64,000 bases of DNA from Emticicia sp. 21SJ11W-3 (GCF_024138715.1 NZ_CP092074.1:4774001-4838000); one strand, 5' to 3'. Shown: positions 23,331 to 33,249, numbered from the stretch's first letter. Notes: generated by a model not told the origin, from the letters alone. A program made the numbers and translations.

Positions 23331-24767
23331 TTATTGACCTTGTCCTAATGAGTAAGCCGGTTTGCCATCAAAGGCATAAAGGTTTTCGGTTTTTATGGTA
23401 TCTATATTCTCAGCCAGCGCCTTACCCAGCAATTCAATAATATCATTTTTATCTATTGCTTTGCCTTCAGCTGGTTTAAAACGGCATCGCCAGTGGTCGG
23501 TGCAGAAGGTCTCTTTAAACCCGTTCGGCCATACTTTTATACCGCGGTTGGTAATCATGCTTAACACCGCTGCCTCACTTTCAATTTTTTTAATAATCGG
23601 CGCCAGTTCCTCAGGGTCTGTGCCTGACCAGTGAACAAAAACATCAACCCCGACCAGTTCTTTTTTGGCGGCAGGCTTTCGGACGTATTTAGGGAGATTA
23701 AGCGTTGAATTTCCGGCGTAGCTAACCGGCTTCAGCGTGGCTGGTTTACAGCCCAGATTACCAATTACTGCCTGGGCAAATTCCTTGGTTCCTACTTTTT
23801 GCTTACTTACGCCTTCTTTAAAAATATCATAGGTATGTATACCATCTTCAAGCGTTTTCAGCCAGGCATTATGTACTTTCTCGGCCACCTCTGTTTGGCC
23901 AATATGGTTAAGCATCATAATGGCTCCATTGAGCAACCCTGAAGGATTAGCCACGTTTTGCCCTGCTCTTCTGGGTGCTGAGCCATGAATTGCCTCAAAC
24001 ATGGCGCATTCTTCACCGATATTGGCAGAACCCGCCAGGCCCACTGAACCCGTTATCTGAGCTGCCACATCGCTCAGCACGTCACCGTATAAATTGGGCA
24101 TCACAATTACATCAAAGGCTTCAGGGGTATCGGCCATTTTTGCCGCACCAATATCAATTATCCAGTGTTCGTTTTCTATTTCCGGGTATTCTTTGGCAAT
24201 TTCATCGAAAACCTGATGAAACAAGCCATCGGTTTGCTTCATGATATTGTCTTTTGTAAAACAGGTTACCTTTTTCCGGTTTTGCTGTCTGGCGTACTCA
24301 AAAGCATAACGTACAATTTTTTCGCAGCCAGGTCTGCTTATCAGTTTCAGGCACTGAACCACCTCGTCGGTCTGCTGATGCTCAATACCTGCGTATAGGT
24401 CTTCCTCATTTTCACGGATAATCACAATATCCATTTCAGGATGCTTCGTATTCACAAAAGGATACAAGCTCATGCAGGGTCTAACGTTTGAATATAAACC
24501 CAAAAATTTTCGGGTGGTAACGTTCAGACTTTTATAGCCCCCACCCTGCGGTGTAGTAATGGGCGCTTTTAAAAAAACCTTGTTGCGTATAATGGTATCC
24601 CAGGCTTCAGCAGCTATACCAGAGGTATTGCCCGCCAGATATACTTTCTCCCCTACCTCTATTTCCTCTGCTTCAATTTCAGCGCCTGCCGCCATTATAA
24701 TTTCTAGTGTGGCATCCATTATTTCAGGCCCTATGCCGTCTCCTTTTGCAATCGTTATTTTTGTCAT
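23331..24767 (-). CDS. icd: NADP-dependent isocitrate dehydrogenase, long form
   Basis: Oxidatively decarboxylates isocitrate to 2-oxoglutarate in the TCA cycle. The isopropylmalate/isocitrate dehydrogenase fold is evident: GDGIGPEI near the start, substrate and metal elements IIRENEEDLYAGIEH and MPNLYGDVLSDVAAQ, and the cofactor loop AIHGSAPRRAG. At about 478 aa with an extra C-terminal domain of roughly 140 residues (from VGVDVFVHW), it is the Thermus/Rickettsia-like long type. The ATG at 24767 is preferred over the TTG two codons upstream. It is divergent from a LysR gene 93 bp away. Confidence 0.93.
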   Translation of the reverse strand: MTKITIAKGDGIGPEIMDATLEIIMAAGAEIEAEEIEVGEKVYLAGNTSGIAAEAWDTIIRNKVFLKAPITTPQGGGYKSLNVTTRKFLGLYSNVRPCMSLYPFVNTKHPEMDIVIIRENEEDLYAGIEHQQTDEVVQCLKLISRPGCEKIVRYAFEYARQQNRKKVTCFTKDNIMKQTDGLFHQVFDEIAKEYPEIENEHWIIDIGAAKMADTPEAFDVIVMPNLYGDVLSDVAAQITGSVGLAGSANIGEECAMFEAIHGSAPRRAGQNVANPSGLLNGAIMMLNHIGQTEVAEKVHNAWLKTLEDGIHTYDIFKEGVSKQKVGTKEFAQAVIGNLGCKPATLKPVSYAGNSTLNLPKYVRKPAAKKELVGVDVFVHWSGTDPEELAPIIKKIESEAAVLSMITNRGIKVWPNGFKETFCTDHWRCRFKPAEGKAIDKNDIIELLGKALAENIDTIKTENLYAFDGKPAYSLGQGQ

Positions 24768-24860
24768 TTTCAATTGGGTTTATTTTTAACGACACAAAAT
24801 TCTGTATTTTAAATAATAAATTTTTATTTATGTTTGTAATGAAAATCATAAATAAAACTT

Positions 24861-25778
24861 ATGAATTATACGCTTAACCAATTGCAGATTTTTTTAAAAG
24901 TAGTACAAACCCAAAGTGTAACTAAAGCTGCAGAAGACCTGCACTTGACCCAACCGGCAGTATCGATACAACTCAAGAATTTTCAGGACCAGTTTGATAT
25001 TGCCCTTACGGAAGTAGTAGGCAGAAAAATTTATATTACCGATTTTGGAAGAGAAATTGCCGATGCCGCAGAGAACATCATTAATCAGGTATATGCTATT
25101 AATTATAAAACACTGGCTTATAAGGGCCAGCTTACTGGCCGGCTTAAAATTTCGGTGGTATCAACCGGTAAATACGTTATGCCGTACTTTCTTACTGATT
25201 TTATGCAGCAGCACACAGGTATAGAATTAGTGATGGACGTAACCAATAAAAACAAGGTAGTAGAAAGCCTTGAAAACAACGAAGTAGATTTTGCACTTGT
25301 TTCTATCTTACCCACCACACTTAACATTGAAAAACTTGACCTGCTGCAAAACAAACTCTATCTGGTAGGCAAAACAAGCTTAGAAAAAAGCCTGGCACCG
25401 CAGGAAATTTTCACTCAATACCCACTTATTTTCAGAGAAAAGGGCTCTGGCACCAGGCAAACAATGGAGAGCTTTATTGAGCGAAATCATATTGAGGTTT
25501 TGAAAAAAATGGAGCTTACATCAAACGAGGCAGTTAAGCAGGCATTGCTGGCGGGTCTGGGGTATTCTATTATGCCCCTGATTGGCATCAGGAATGAACT
25601 GCAGAATGGCGAATTACAGATAATTAAGACAGAGGGCCTACCAATCAAAACCACCTGGAGCCTTATATGGCTGAAAGGCAAAAAACATGCACCGGTTTCT
25701 TTGGCGTTTCTGTCGCACCTGAACAAGAAAAAATCAGAAATTGCCGAGGCCAAATTCAGTTGGTATGAGCAGTATTAA
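24861..25778 (+). CDS. LysR-family transcriptional regulator
   Basis: A 305-aa protein with the N-terminal winged HTH (about residues 1-65, SVTKAAEDLHLTQPAVSIQLKNF) and a periplasmic-binding-protein-like effector domain (about 90-300). It resembles the CysB/CbbR side of the family. It is divergent from icd with a short shared intergenic region, so it may regulate icd or itself; the effector is unknown. Confidence 0.9.
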   Translation: MNYTLNQLQIFLKVVQTQSVTKAAEDLHLTQPAVSIQLKNFQDQFDIALTEVVGRKIYITDFGREIADAAENIINQVYAINYKTLAYKGQLTGRLKISVVSTGKYVMPYFLTDFMQQHTGIELVMDVTNKNKVVESLENNEVDFALVSILPTTLNIEKLDLLQNKLYLVGKTSLEKSLAPQEIFTQYPLIFREKGSGTRQTMESFIERNHIEVLKKMELTSNEAVKQALLAGLGYSIMPLIGIRNELQNGELQIIKTEGLPIKTTWSLIWLKGKKHAPVSLAFLSHLNKKKSEIAEAKFSWYEQY

Positions 25779-25911
25779 TAAATAACATGGGCAATTTACC
25801 CTGTATTACTGATTAATTTAAACATTGGCGCAAACTGCCAACTTAACATTTTTACGTAATTTAGCGAAAAAATTATCTGAATTAACAAACTAAACCTGAC
25901 TGGATCATTTC

Positions 25912-27564
25912 ATGAAGCACCTGCTTAACCTCTTCTTTACTTTATTGCCTTTCATTTCAATAGCGCAAAAGCCCCTGAACAACGATGCCCGAATGGCCAT
26001 AGAGCAGATTGATTCTAATCGCATTAAGGCTCATGTGATGTATCTTGCCGACGACAAGCTGAAGGGTCGTCAGCCCGGAAAAGAGGGTTTCCGGATGGCC
26101 GTAGATTATGTGCAGAAGCAATATAAAGAAATGGGCTTACTGCCTGCCGGAGAAAACGGCACTTACCTGCAAAAGGTAACTTTACGCAAAAGCCGCCTCA
26201 TTAAAGAGCAAACAGCCTTGACAATAACTTTGGCCAACGGAGCAAAAAAACCATTGACGCTGGGTAATGAGTTTTTTGTGTATCCGCATCCCGAACAGAA
26301 ATCTATTGATTTTGATGCGCCTCTGGCTATTGTAGGCACTGGTTTTGATGCCCCCGCCATTGGTATTCAGGACTATAAAAACCTGGATGTGAAAGGCAAA
26401 ATAGTGATTGTGCTTCGTAAAGTGCCAGACCACCTGTCGGCCAATGTGAAACTACATCTGCAATACCCTGCTACCCTGCAGGAATACGCGGCTAAAAACG
26501 GCGCCATCGGCGTTTTGGTTTGTAACTATACCAACAACAATGTTCAGTTTAAAGCCCTGGCCAATAGTATGTCAGTAAATGGTATTGGTGCGGCCATTCT
26601 GCCCGACGGCAAAAGGGCCAGTTCGGCATCGGTTTTGGGAGGAAAAATACAGATGGCCGGTGGTATTACGGTGCCGTTTCTGAAAGAACTGATGCAGGCT
26701 GAAGGAGAAAATCTGGATACAATATGGCAAACGCTTGAAAAAGGGATATACGTAAGTAAATCGTTGAAGGGTTCTATAAGCGGGCATTATGAATCTGCTT
26801 TTGAAGACACCGAGAGCTTCAATGTGATAGGTAAAGTAGAGGGTTCTGACCCCAAACTTAAAAACGAATTTGTTATTCATTCTGCCCATCTTGATCACCT
26901 GGGGGTAGGGAAACCTGTTAACGGAGACTCTATCTATAATGGTGCGCACGATAATGCCTCTGGTGTTGCCTGCGCGCTTGAGATTGCCCGTGCCTATACC
27001 AAACTGGCCACCAAACCCAAACGCTCGGTGGTATTTGCTATGATGACAGCCGAAGAACTGGGCTTGCTGGGCTCGGGTTATTTCAATGCGTTACCCACCT
27101 TACCCAAACAGCAGATTGTAGCCGATATAAACACCGATATGCCTACCATAATGGCTCCCCTGGAGTCGGTAGCTCCTTTAGGCGCCGAACACAGCAGCTT
27201 ACAGAAAGTGGTAGAAGAAGCTGCCGGCTATGTGGGGCTGAACGTTGAGCCAGACCCGGACCCGTCTGAAGGACGTTTTGTAAGAAGCGACCAGTATAAT
27301 TTTGTAAAAGCAGGCATACCTGCACTCCATATTAAATATGGCTACAAAAAAACTACAATTGAGAAAAACCTGGCCGAAAAGGTGAAAGTGTGGAGAGAAG
27401 CCAATTATCATAAACCATCTGACGAGGTAAATGATACCTTTGTGTGGTCTGCCGGACGTAAATATGCACAGGTAAACTTTCTTATAAGTTATCTGGTTGC
27501 GCAAAACCCCGCAAGACCCGCCTGGAATAAGGGAGATTTTTTTGAGACAACGGCCGGAAAATGA
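25912..27564 (+). CDS. Secreted M28-family metallopeptidase with PA domain
   Basis: A 550-aa exported peptidase with signal peptide MKHLLNLFFTLLPFISIAQ. A PA insert lies at about 120-270. The M28 catalytic domain has zinc ligands in HSAHLDHLG, GAHDNASG, AEELGLLG and the late His in NYHKPSDE. It is probably an aminopeptidase of the periplasm or surface. It is followed after 35 bp by the class IV aminotransferase. Confidence 0.9.
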   Translation: MKHLLNLFFTLLPFISIAQKPLNNDARMAIEQIDSNRIKAHVMYLADDKLKGRQPGKEGFRMAVDYVQKQYKEMGLLPAGENGTYLQKVTLRKSRLIKEQTALTITLANGAKKPLTLGNEFFVYPHPEQKSIDFDAPLAIVGTGFDAPAIGIQDYKNLDVKGKIVIVLRKVPDHLSANVKLHLQYPATLQEYAAKNGAIGVLVCNYTNNNVQFKALANSMSVNGIGAAILPDGKRASSASVLGGKIQMAGGITVPFLKELMQAEGENLDTIWQTLEKGIYVSKSLKGSISGHYESAFEDTESFNVIGKVEGSDPKLKNEFVIHSAHLDHLGVGKPVNGDSIYNGAHDNASGVACALEIARAYTKLATKPKRSVVFAMMTAEELGLLGSGYFNALPTLPKQQIVADINTDMPTIMAPLESVAPLGAEHSSLQKVVEEAAGYVGLNVEPDPDPSEGRFVRSDQYNFVKAGIPALHIKYGYKKTTIEKNLAEKVKVWREANYHKPSDEVNDTFVWSAGRKYAQVNFLISYLVAQNPARPAWNKGDFFETTAGK

Positions 27565-27599
27565 TATTTTTGTAGAATTAAACCAATTAACCAGCACTA

Positions 27600-28424
27600 A
27601 TGGCGCATAATTGCTACTTTAATGGCCAAATCGGCTCTTCTGAGCAGACATCAGTACACATTACCGACCTGGGGCTCTTGCGTGGCTATGGTCTTTTTGA
27701 TTATTTCCGCACCTATAATGGCCGCCCGTTTCAGTGGGACTGGTACTGGGAGCGTTACGAACGCTCGGCGAGGCTTCTGCGCCTGCCTAACCCGGTTCAG
27801 AAAGATGAGGCCTACAAAATAGTAATGCAACTGGTTGAGAAATCTGGTCTTGACGACTGCGCCATCCGTTTTATATTGACCGGCGGTTATTCTGAAGACA
27901 GCGTTTCGATGAGCAAACCGAATCTGCTGATTATGAGCGAAGATATTCATCCCGTAAAACCGGAAGAGTATGTAAACGGCATAAAAGTAATTGCTTATGA
28001 GTTTGTAAGAGATCTGTCAGAGGTAAAAAGTACCGACTACAAGCATTATATGATACTCCAGGCTGATATTAAAGCAGCGCAGGCGTCTGACGTACTGTAT
28101 CATAAAAATGGCTTAATAAGTGAGCTGAGCAGAAGCAATGTATTTATTTTTAAAGGTGATACCCTGATAACCCCCGATACTGATATTCTGAAAGGTATTA
28201 CCAGAAGAACAACCCTTGAACTGGCCAAACCTCACTTTAAAATAGAAGAAAGAGGTATTTCGTTTACCGAAATGCTTGAAGCTGATGAAGTATTTACTAC
28301 CAGCACTACTAAAAGAGTGTTGCCTATTACCCGGGTTGACAATAATGTATTAGGAACCGGGAAAATTGGTGCAAAGACACAGTTTTTATTAGACCTGATT
28401 AACGAAATGGTAAAAAATTGGTAA
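27600..28424 (+). CDS. Class IV (fold-type IV) PLP aminotransferase
   Basis: A 274-aa cytosolic enzyme of the branched-chain/D-amino-acid aminotransferase and aminodeoxychorismate lyase family. It has RGYGLFDYFRTYNGRPF near the N-terminus, the PLP lysine in STDYKHYM, and GLISELSRSNVFIFKG plus ITRRTTLELA later. The family does not separate IlvE, DAAT and PabC reliably by sequence, so the substrate is open. Confidence 0.88.
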   Translation: MAHNCYFNGQIGSSEQTSVHITDLGLLRGYGLFDYFRTYNGRPFQWDWYWERYERSARLLRLPNPVQKDEAYKIVMQLVEKSGLDDCAIRFILTGGYSEDSVSMSKPNLLIMSEDIHPVKPEEYVNGIKVIAYEFVRDLSEVKSTDYKHYMILQADIKAAQASDVLYHKNGLISELSRSNVFIFKGDTLITPDTDILKGITRRTTLELAKPHFKIEERGISFTEMLEADEVFTTSTTKRVLPITRVDNNVLGTGKIGAKTQFLLDLINEMVKNW

Positions 28425-28442
28425 AAAATTTATTGCCATGTC

Positions 28443-28473
28443 TTGCGTGGTTTGGTAAAAACTATTACTTTTG
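28443..28473 (+). promoter_or_regulatory. Promoter of tRNA-Gln
   Basis: TTG at 28443-28445 and TACTTTTG at 28466-28473 are 20 bases apart and match the Bacteroidota -33/-7 pattern. The predicted start of transcription lies about a dozen bases before the tRNA. Confidence 0.55.
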
Positions 28474-28491
28474 CACCCACAAGTTCAGGAT

Positions 28492-28562
28492 TGACCCATA
28501 GTATAAGGGTAGTACAACAGATTTTGGTTCTGTATGTCTAGGTTCGAATCCTAGTGGGTCAA
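28492..28562 (+). tRNA. tRNA-Gln (anticodon TTG)
   Basis: The acceptor arms TGACCCA and TGGGTCA pair fully, the T arm contains GGTTCGAATCC, and the anticodon loop TTTTGGT has TTG in the centre. CCA is not encoded. The D arm is short but normal. Confidence 0.95.
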
Positions 28563-28565
28563 CAA

Positions 28566-28616
28566 AAAACAAAAGAGGTAATTATTTGAAAATCAAGTAA
28601 TTACCTCTTTTGTTTT
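28566..28616 (+). terminator. Strong terminator after tRNA-Gln
   Basis: 19-bp perfect stem (28566-28584 with 28598-28616), 13-base loop, U-rich 3' side. It lies between the convergent tRNA and PAS gene and can serve both strands. Confidence 0.85.
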
Positions 28617-28629
28617 ATATCTGCCCGGC

Positions 28630-31197
28630 TCATTCTTCAGTTGAGTTTCCGGCCTTACTACCCTCGTATGAAATGGTATTGATTTTTGAAATCACTTCAT
28701 CAAGTTCATTGGCCGATGTTTCCAGATAACCTATCATCTGCTCAAACTCTTCGCTTTTTACGTCTCCTTCTTTTATTAATGATGTAATTGCCAGTATACG
28801 CGCTAAAGGCGCCCTTACCAGATGAGACTGAATCCATGAGATTTCCTTAAATTGCTCACTATTCAGCTTTTGCTCTGTAATATCTTTTGCCACACAAAAT
28901 ATGATACCTTCTTCTGATGCCGGAGTGACTGCCCAGGACAGCCATTTTACTTTTCCAGATTTACATATAAATCGATTATCAAAGAAAACTGTCTTGTTTA
29001 CCGTTCTGATTTCATTCAGATAATTCGATACAGTTGTGTAATCGTCAGGATGTACAAAAGACATATAGGGCGTCATTAAAAGTTCTTCTTCACTATACTC
29101 AAAGGCTTTTAATGCAGCAGGGTTTAACTTCTTAAAGTTTCCGTCAAGCCCGGCGGTTACAATAATATCAGGGGCAAATCTGAATATCTGGTCTAACTCA
29201 AGCTCTACCTGTTTCCGGTATATTTCGTTACCCAGTTGCGGCCCCACACTTACAAACAGAGAATGATAGATTTTGTCAGGATTTAGGTTTTCATCCGAAC
29301 CTATCAATAAAACCCCCAGAGTTTTTCCCTGATGCGAAATAGGAATACCATACACCGATTTTAAGTTTGCTTGTCTGGCGTTTTCACATCTAAAAAAATC
29401 GGTTCTTTTATCAATATCAGACCAAAAAACCGGCTGTGATTCCATCCAAACGGTGCCAGGCAACCCAGACCCTAATTCAAAACTATTAATAAGGTCACTC
29501 TCTCTGTAAAACTTAAGCGCAATATCTGTAGTAGCAAACTTGGCTGCCAGATTAATCTTTGTTTTATCAGAAGCCACCATCCAAATTTCAGCAAACTTAA
29601 ATTCTCCGAACAAAACCAGTTTTTGTAAAACATTGGCCAAAATTGTATTGAGCGACTCTTCTGCACTAAATATCTTACTTATTTCTGATAAAAGCGTTTC
29701 GCGGAGTTCTTCCTGCTTGCGTTTGGTTACATCTCGCTGTATGGCAATCCAGTGGGTGTGTTTGCCTTCAGAATCCTTCAAAGGGCTGATTGAGAAGTCG
29801 GCCCAGTAAGTTTGCCCGTCTTTTTTATAATGCAGCAGTGTAGACTCGCAAGGCTTTTTTCTCATCATAAATTCGGCAATCCTGTTAACCTCTGCTTTAT
29901 CTGTCTTAGGCCCATGCAGAAATGACGGCGGCTTACCCATTACCTCTGCTTCGGTAAAGCCCGTCATGGTGCAAAAAGCCTCATTTACATAAACAGTAAT
30001 TGGTAGTTTACCGGGGCTTTCGGCTACATTTGTAACCAGAACTGCATCTTTGGTATTAGTAATTACCGATTCCATCAGTTTCAACCTGTGTTCTTCGGTT
30101 TTACGCTTAGATATATCTCTTACAAACAAAACCAGGCCGCTTTCAGAAGGATAAATGCGGTTCTCTTGCCATAAATTCAACGGGGCGAAGTAATCTTCCA
30201 TTACGATGTCTGTATGTTTCGTATGCGCTTCCTGAATGGCTTTGTAAGTAGCACTACCAACGGCATCCGGAAAAACCTCCCAAACGTTTTTTCCTATTAG
30301 CTCTGCCGCTGTTTTGCCAACGATTTGTTCCAGACGATTATTGACATATACGTAGCAAAGGTTGTGGTCAAGGGCAGCAAACCCGTCTGTTATACGGCCA
30401 AGAATGTTGGCTATTTCCTGTGTTTTGGTTACAGACTCCTGTAATGCCATTTTCAGGTCTGTCATATCAAATACCAGAGAATAAAACCCAACTACTTTGC
30501 CGTCTGCTACGTCTGGCACATACTGTGTATGGCTTATAATTTTGGGTTTCCCGGGCCGTTCGAGTACCCGCTCAAAAGATTGCGCTTCGCCTTTCAGCAC
30601 CGCATCCATCCAGGGTTTAAGTTCTTTTACTTCTTCTTCTGTTAGTAAGTCAGACAAATAGACCCCATCCATCTCTTCAATCGTTTTGTCAAACCACGTC
30701 CGGTACGCATTATTGGCAAACAGACATTGAAAATCGGTGGTCCAGTAGGCAATCATGGCCGGCACATTATCTGTAATGTTTCTCAGGAAACGCTTCCTTT
30801 CCCTCACCGCCTGTTCAGTTTGTTTCCGTTCGGTTAAATCAAACCTTATAGACAAATACTGCGTGGGTTTACCTTCTGTATTCAGAAAAGGGATAATGGT
30901 GGTATCAACCCAGTAATAACTCCCGTTTTTTGCTTTGTTTTTAATTTCACCTTTCCAAACTTTACCATTAGCTATGGTTGTCCATAATTCTCTGATAAAT
31001 TCTTTGGAATGATGGCCTGAGTTAATGATGCGATGGTCCTTTCCGATAAGTTCAGACTCCGAATAGCCTGAAATTTTGCAGAAATTGTCATTTACGTACG
31101 TAATACTTCCTTTCTGGTCAGTTATGGCAACTATAGCCGCCTGATCAAGCGCGTACTTGTAATCAGAAAGTTCTTTTTGAGCAGACTGCTTTTCCAT
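28630..31197 (-). CDS. Multi-PAS/GAF sensor protein lacking a kinase ATPase domain
   Basis: An 855-aa cytosolic protein. PAS domains lie at about 12-125, 134-255, 262-370, 375-495 and 660-780, with a GAF domain at about 500-640. The end (about 783-855) is a two-helix segment containing SHLVRAPLARIL, which resembles the HisKA box with its His. No HATPase_c motifs follow before the stop, so it cannot phosphorylate itself alone. It may act as a phospho-acceptor, scaffold or inhibitor for another kinase. Confidence 0.88.
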   Translation of the reverse strand: MEKQSAQKELSDYKYALDQAAIVAITDQKGSITYVNDNFCKISGYSESELIGKDHRIINSGHHSKEFIRELWTTIANGKVWKGEIKNKAKNGSYYWVDTTIIPFLNTEGKPTQYLSIRFDLTERKQTEQAVRERKRFLRNITDNVPAMIAYWTTDFQCLFANNAYRTWFDKTIEEMDGVYLSDLLTEEEVKELKPWMDAVLKGEAQSFERVLERPGKPKIISHTQYVPDVADGKVVGFYSLVFDMTDLKMALQESVTKTQEIANILGRITDGFAALDHNLCYVYVNNRLEQIVGKTAAELIGKNVWEVFPDAVGSATYKAIQEAHTKHTDIVMEDYFAPLNLWQENRIYPSESGLVLFVRDISKRKTEEHRLKLMESVITNTKDAVLVTNVAESPGKLPITVYVNEAFCTMTGFTEAEVMGKPPSFLHGPKTDKAEVNRIAEFMMRKKPCESTLLHYKKDGQTYWADFSISPLKDSEGKHTHWIAIQRDVTKRKQEELRETLLSEISKIFSAEESLNTILANVLQKLVLFGEFKFAEIWMVASDKTKINLAAKFATTDIALKFYRESDLINSFELGSGLPGTVWMESQPVFWSDIDKRTDFFRCENARQANLKSVYGIPISHQGKTLGVLLIGSDENLNPDKIYHSLFVSVGPQLGNEIYRKQVELELDQIFRFAPDIIVTAGLDGNFKKLNPAALKAFEYSEEELLMTPYMSFVHPDDYTTVSNYLNEIRTVNKTVFFDNRFICKSGKVKWLSWAVTPASEEGIIFCVAKDITEQKLNSEQFKEISWIQSHLVRAPLARILAITSLIKEGDVKSEEFEQMIGYLETSANELDEVISKINTISYEGSKAGNSTEE

Positions 31198-31566
31198 CAG
31201 GCAAATGGGCTTAATTGATAGGTGTTTACAGGTAAAGTATTAGTTGTAATGGTATCACAGCAGGGAGTTGAAAAATATTATAAAAGCCTGAAATTCAGAG
31301 CCTTTTACAAATATAGTAAAACCTACAAAATTAAAAAGCCTTGGAGGAGATGTTTGTGTACCGAAAAAAAAGGCAGTCTGCACAACCGGTTCTACTATTT
31401 TAGCCTTGCCCCTATAAAAGTTAGTACATCTTTACGCACACAATAACCCTACATATTTGTATATTTGGCTATACTTTTAAGTAACAATACAAACCAGACA
31501 ATGAGGGATTTTTGCCGCTGAGGCAGTTTAAAGAATACTAAACTATTTATTTAACTATTTACCAGA
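31198..31566. other. Divergent intergenic region
   Basis: Between the PAS gene and the OB-fold gene. It contains promoter-like boxes such as TATATTTG at 31460-31467 (plus strand); otherwise I see nothing. Confidence 0.4.
31460..31467 (+). promoter_or_regulatory. TAnnTTTG -7 box, candidate promoter
   Basis: TATATTTG, about 100 bp upstream of the OB-fold gene. The -33 element is not clear. Confidence 0.35.
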
Positions 31567-31938
31567 ATGAAAAAATTAGTTTTTGCGCTACTATTGATGT
31601 GCCCCTTGAGTATGGCATTTGGCCAGACAGACACCCTTACCAGCGATAAGGCAGCCAGCTATGTTGATAAGCAGGTAACTGTAAAAGGAAAAGTAGCCGG
31701 TGCAAGACGCTTTGATTCAGGCAATGAGCGTGCACCATTTTTGCTGATTAATTTAGACGAGAATTATCCGAATAGCCCGCTTACAGTGGTGGTTTATAAA
31801 GAGGTACTTGAAAAAACCACACTGAATGCCGAAGACCTGACAGGCAAGAAAGTAGTAGCCACTGGCAAGATTAGTGTTTTCAGAGGCAGAAACCAGTTGG
31901 TGATTGAAAAAATTGAAGACCTGAAAATACTGAATTAG
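31567..31938 (+). CDS. Secreted OB-fold-like protein (123 aa)
   Basis: The signal peptide MKKLVFALLLMCPLSMAFGQ is followed by a roughly 100-residue beta-rich domain. The motifs VDKQVTVKGKVAG and GKKVVATGKISVFRGRNQLVIE are typical of OB-fold DNA-binding-like proteins found outside the cytosol. Function unknown. It has its own terminator and no operon partner. Confidence 0.75.
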   Translation: MKKLVFALLLMCPLSMAFGQTDTLTSDKAASYVDKQVTVKGKVAGARRFDSGNERAPFLLINLDENYPNSPLTVVVYKEVLEKTTLNAEDLTGKKVVATGKISVFRGRNQLVIEKIEDLKILN

Positions 31939-31960
31939 AAATTACACCCGATATTAAAGC

Positions 31961-31998
31961 AAAAGCCACTGCAAATCTTAATTACAGTGGCTTTTTTA
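31961..31998 (+). terminator. Rho-independent terminator
   Basis: AAAAGCCACTG (31961-31971) pairs with 31985-31995 and is followed by a T-run. It can serve both the OB-fold gene and the convergent AraC gene. Confidence 0.85.
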
Positions 31999-32011
31999 TT
32001 TGAGGTGTCTG

Positions 32012-32935
32012 TTATCCTATCATTAATGATTCTCTGCGGCGCATCTTTCCTGCAGGTATGCCAAACATCATTTTGAAACGACGACAGAAATAGGCAGTAT
32101 CTTTATAGCCCACTTCGTGCCCAATGGCCCGGATACTTTTCTTTGACGTACGCAGCAGATTTACGGCCGCTTCCATACGTTGGTATTCTATATAATCCTG
32201 CGGATTAATACCTGTCAGCATCTTGAAATACTGGCCTACGTAATCTTCAGAAACATTGGCTACGTTTGCCAGTTGCTTGTTAGACAAGTCTCCGGCCAGG
32301 CTGTTTTTGATGTAAGTAAAGATGTCTATCAGACGAGGGTCTTTGAAATACGTACTGTTGGTTGCCAACTGCTCAACAAACATTCTGTTTTTCAGAATAT
32401 GCCGCACAATTTCAATAACTATTTCTTCTGTTTTGTTTCTGATAACACGCCCGCGGCCTACTTCATCAGAGAAATCCTCCAGCAAAATATCATGTATCAA
32501 AGATCCAAGTTTGCTGTGTTGTTTTATAAAAAACGGCGGAATGTCCAGAGATGTAAAGAAGTTTACCGAATCAAACACTTTGGCTTCAAAATTAATCAAA
32601 CCAAAAGAGTTAGGTACTTTACCAATACTTGAAGAGTCTGTCATGGTCTCGAAATAACTTTCCCGACGTGTCATAAACTCTTCAAAAGAAATATTTTTAG
32701 GTTCGCCCACACCATAGCTGATCGTTGCTGCTTTCCCTCCGGGAATAAACAACAAATCACCCGGCTGTACGCGCTCGTCATTCCCGGCCAGTTTCACATC
32801 ACCATCGTACAAAACCAGAATTGAGTTTTCAACATCATAAACATTCTTAATCTTGATGGTTTGCAAGATTCTGATATGACGCGCTTTGGCGAATTTTACA
32901 CCAAGAGATTCGATAATCTTATTGTAATCTTCCAT
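32012..32935 (-). CDS. AraC-family transcriptional regulator
   Basis: A 307-aa protein. The N-terminal half is a cupin-like sensing domain (VQPGDLLFIPGGKAA). The C-terminal 100 residues hold the two AraC helix-turn-helix motifs, ending AIGHEVGYKDTAYFCRRFKMMFG. It stands alone between terminators. Targets are unknown. Confidence 0.9.
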   Translation of the reverse strand: MEDYNKIIESLGVKFAKARHIRILQTIKIKNVYDVENSILVLYDGDVKLAGNDERVQPGDLLFIPGGKAATISYGVGEPKNISFEEFMTRRESYFETMTDSSSIGKVPNSFGLINFEAKVFDSVNFFTSLDIPPFFIKQHSKLGSLIHDILLEDFSDEVGRGRVIRNKTEEIVIEIVRHILKNRMFVEQLATNSTYFKDPRLIDIFTYIKNSLAGDLSNKQLANVANVSEDYVGQYFKMLTGINPQDYIEYQRMEAAVNLLRTSKKSIRAIGHEVGYKDTAYFCRRFKMMFGIPAGKMRRRESLMIG

Positions 32936-32997
32936 GTTGAAGGAGCATTTTCGTGATAGCTTAGAATACTAAACGCAATGTATTAACTAATATTGGA

Positions 32998-33005
32998 CAA
33001 AACTA
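32998..33005 (-). promoter_or_regulatory. TAnnTTTG -7 box upstream of the AraC gene
   Basis: TAGTTTTG on the minus strand, 62 bp before the AraC start. A TTTG lies 24 bases further upstream, slightly longer than ideal. The remaining gap to 33180 is AT-rich with nothing else visible. Confidence 0.35.
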
Positions 33006-33180
33006 ATATATTTTCTCTTTATTTTGTAACAAATAGAAAACAAAAGATGTTCCTTTAATTATATTTTTTTACAACATTAAGACCTTTTTTCTAGAAAAAG
33101 TCTAATTTAACCCCTTTACAGGCCTGTTTTTTTATTATAAGTGCAAGGTAATATTCCAATATTTTTGATGTTTTATACAT

Positions 33181-33209
33181 AAAAAAAGGCTCTTTTCGAG
33201 CCTTTTTTT
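33181..33209. terminator. Bidirectional terminator
   Basis: 12-bp stem AAAAAAAGGCTC (33181-33192) with 33198-33209, 5-base loop, T-run on both strands. It ends the acyl-CoA dehydrogenase transcript. Confidence 0.85.
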
Positions 33210-33249
33210 ATCCAACGAAATATGTGTTTTGTACTAAAGAAACCGCTGT

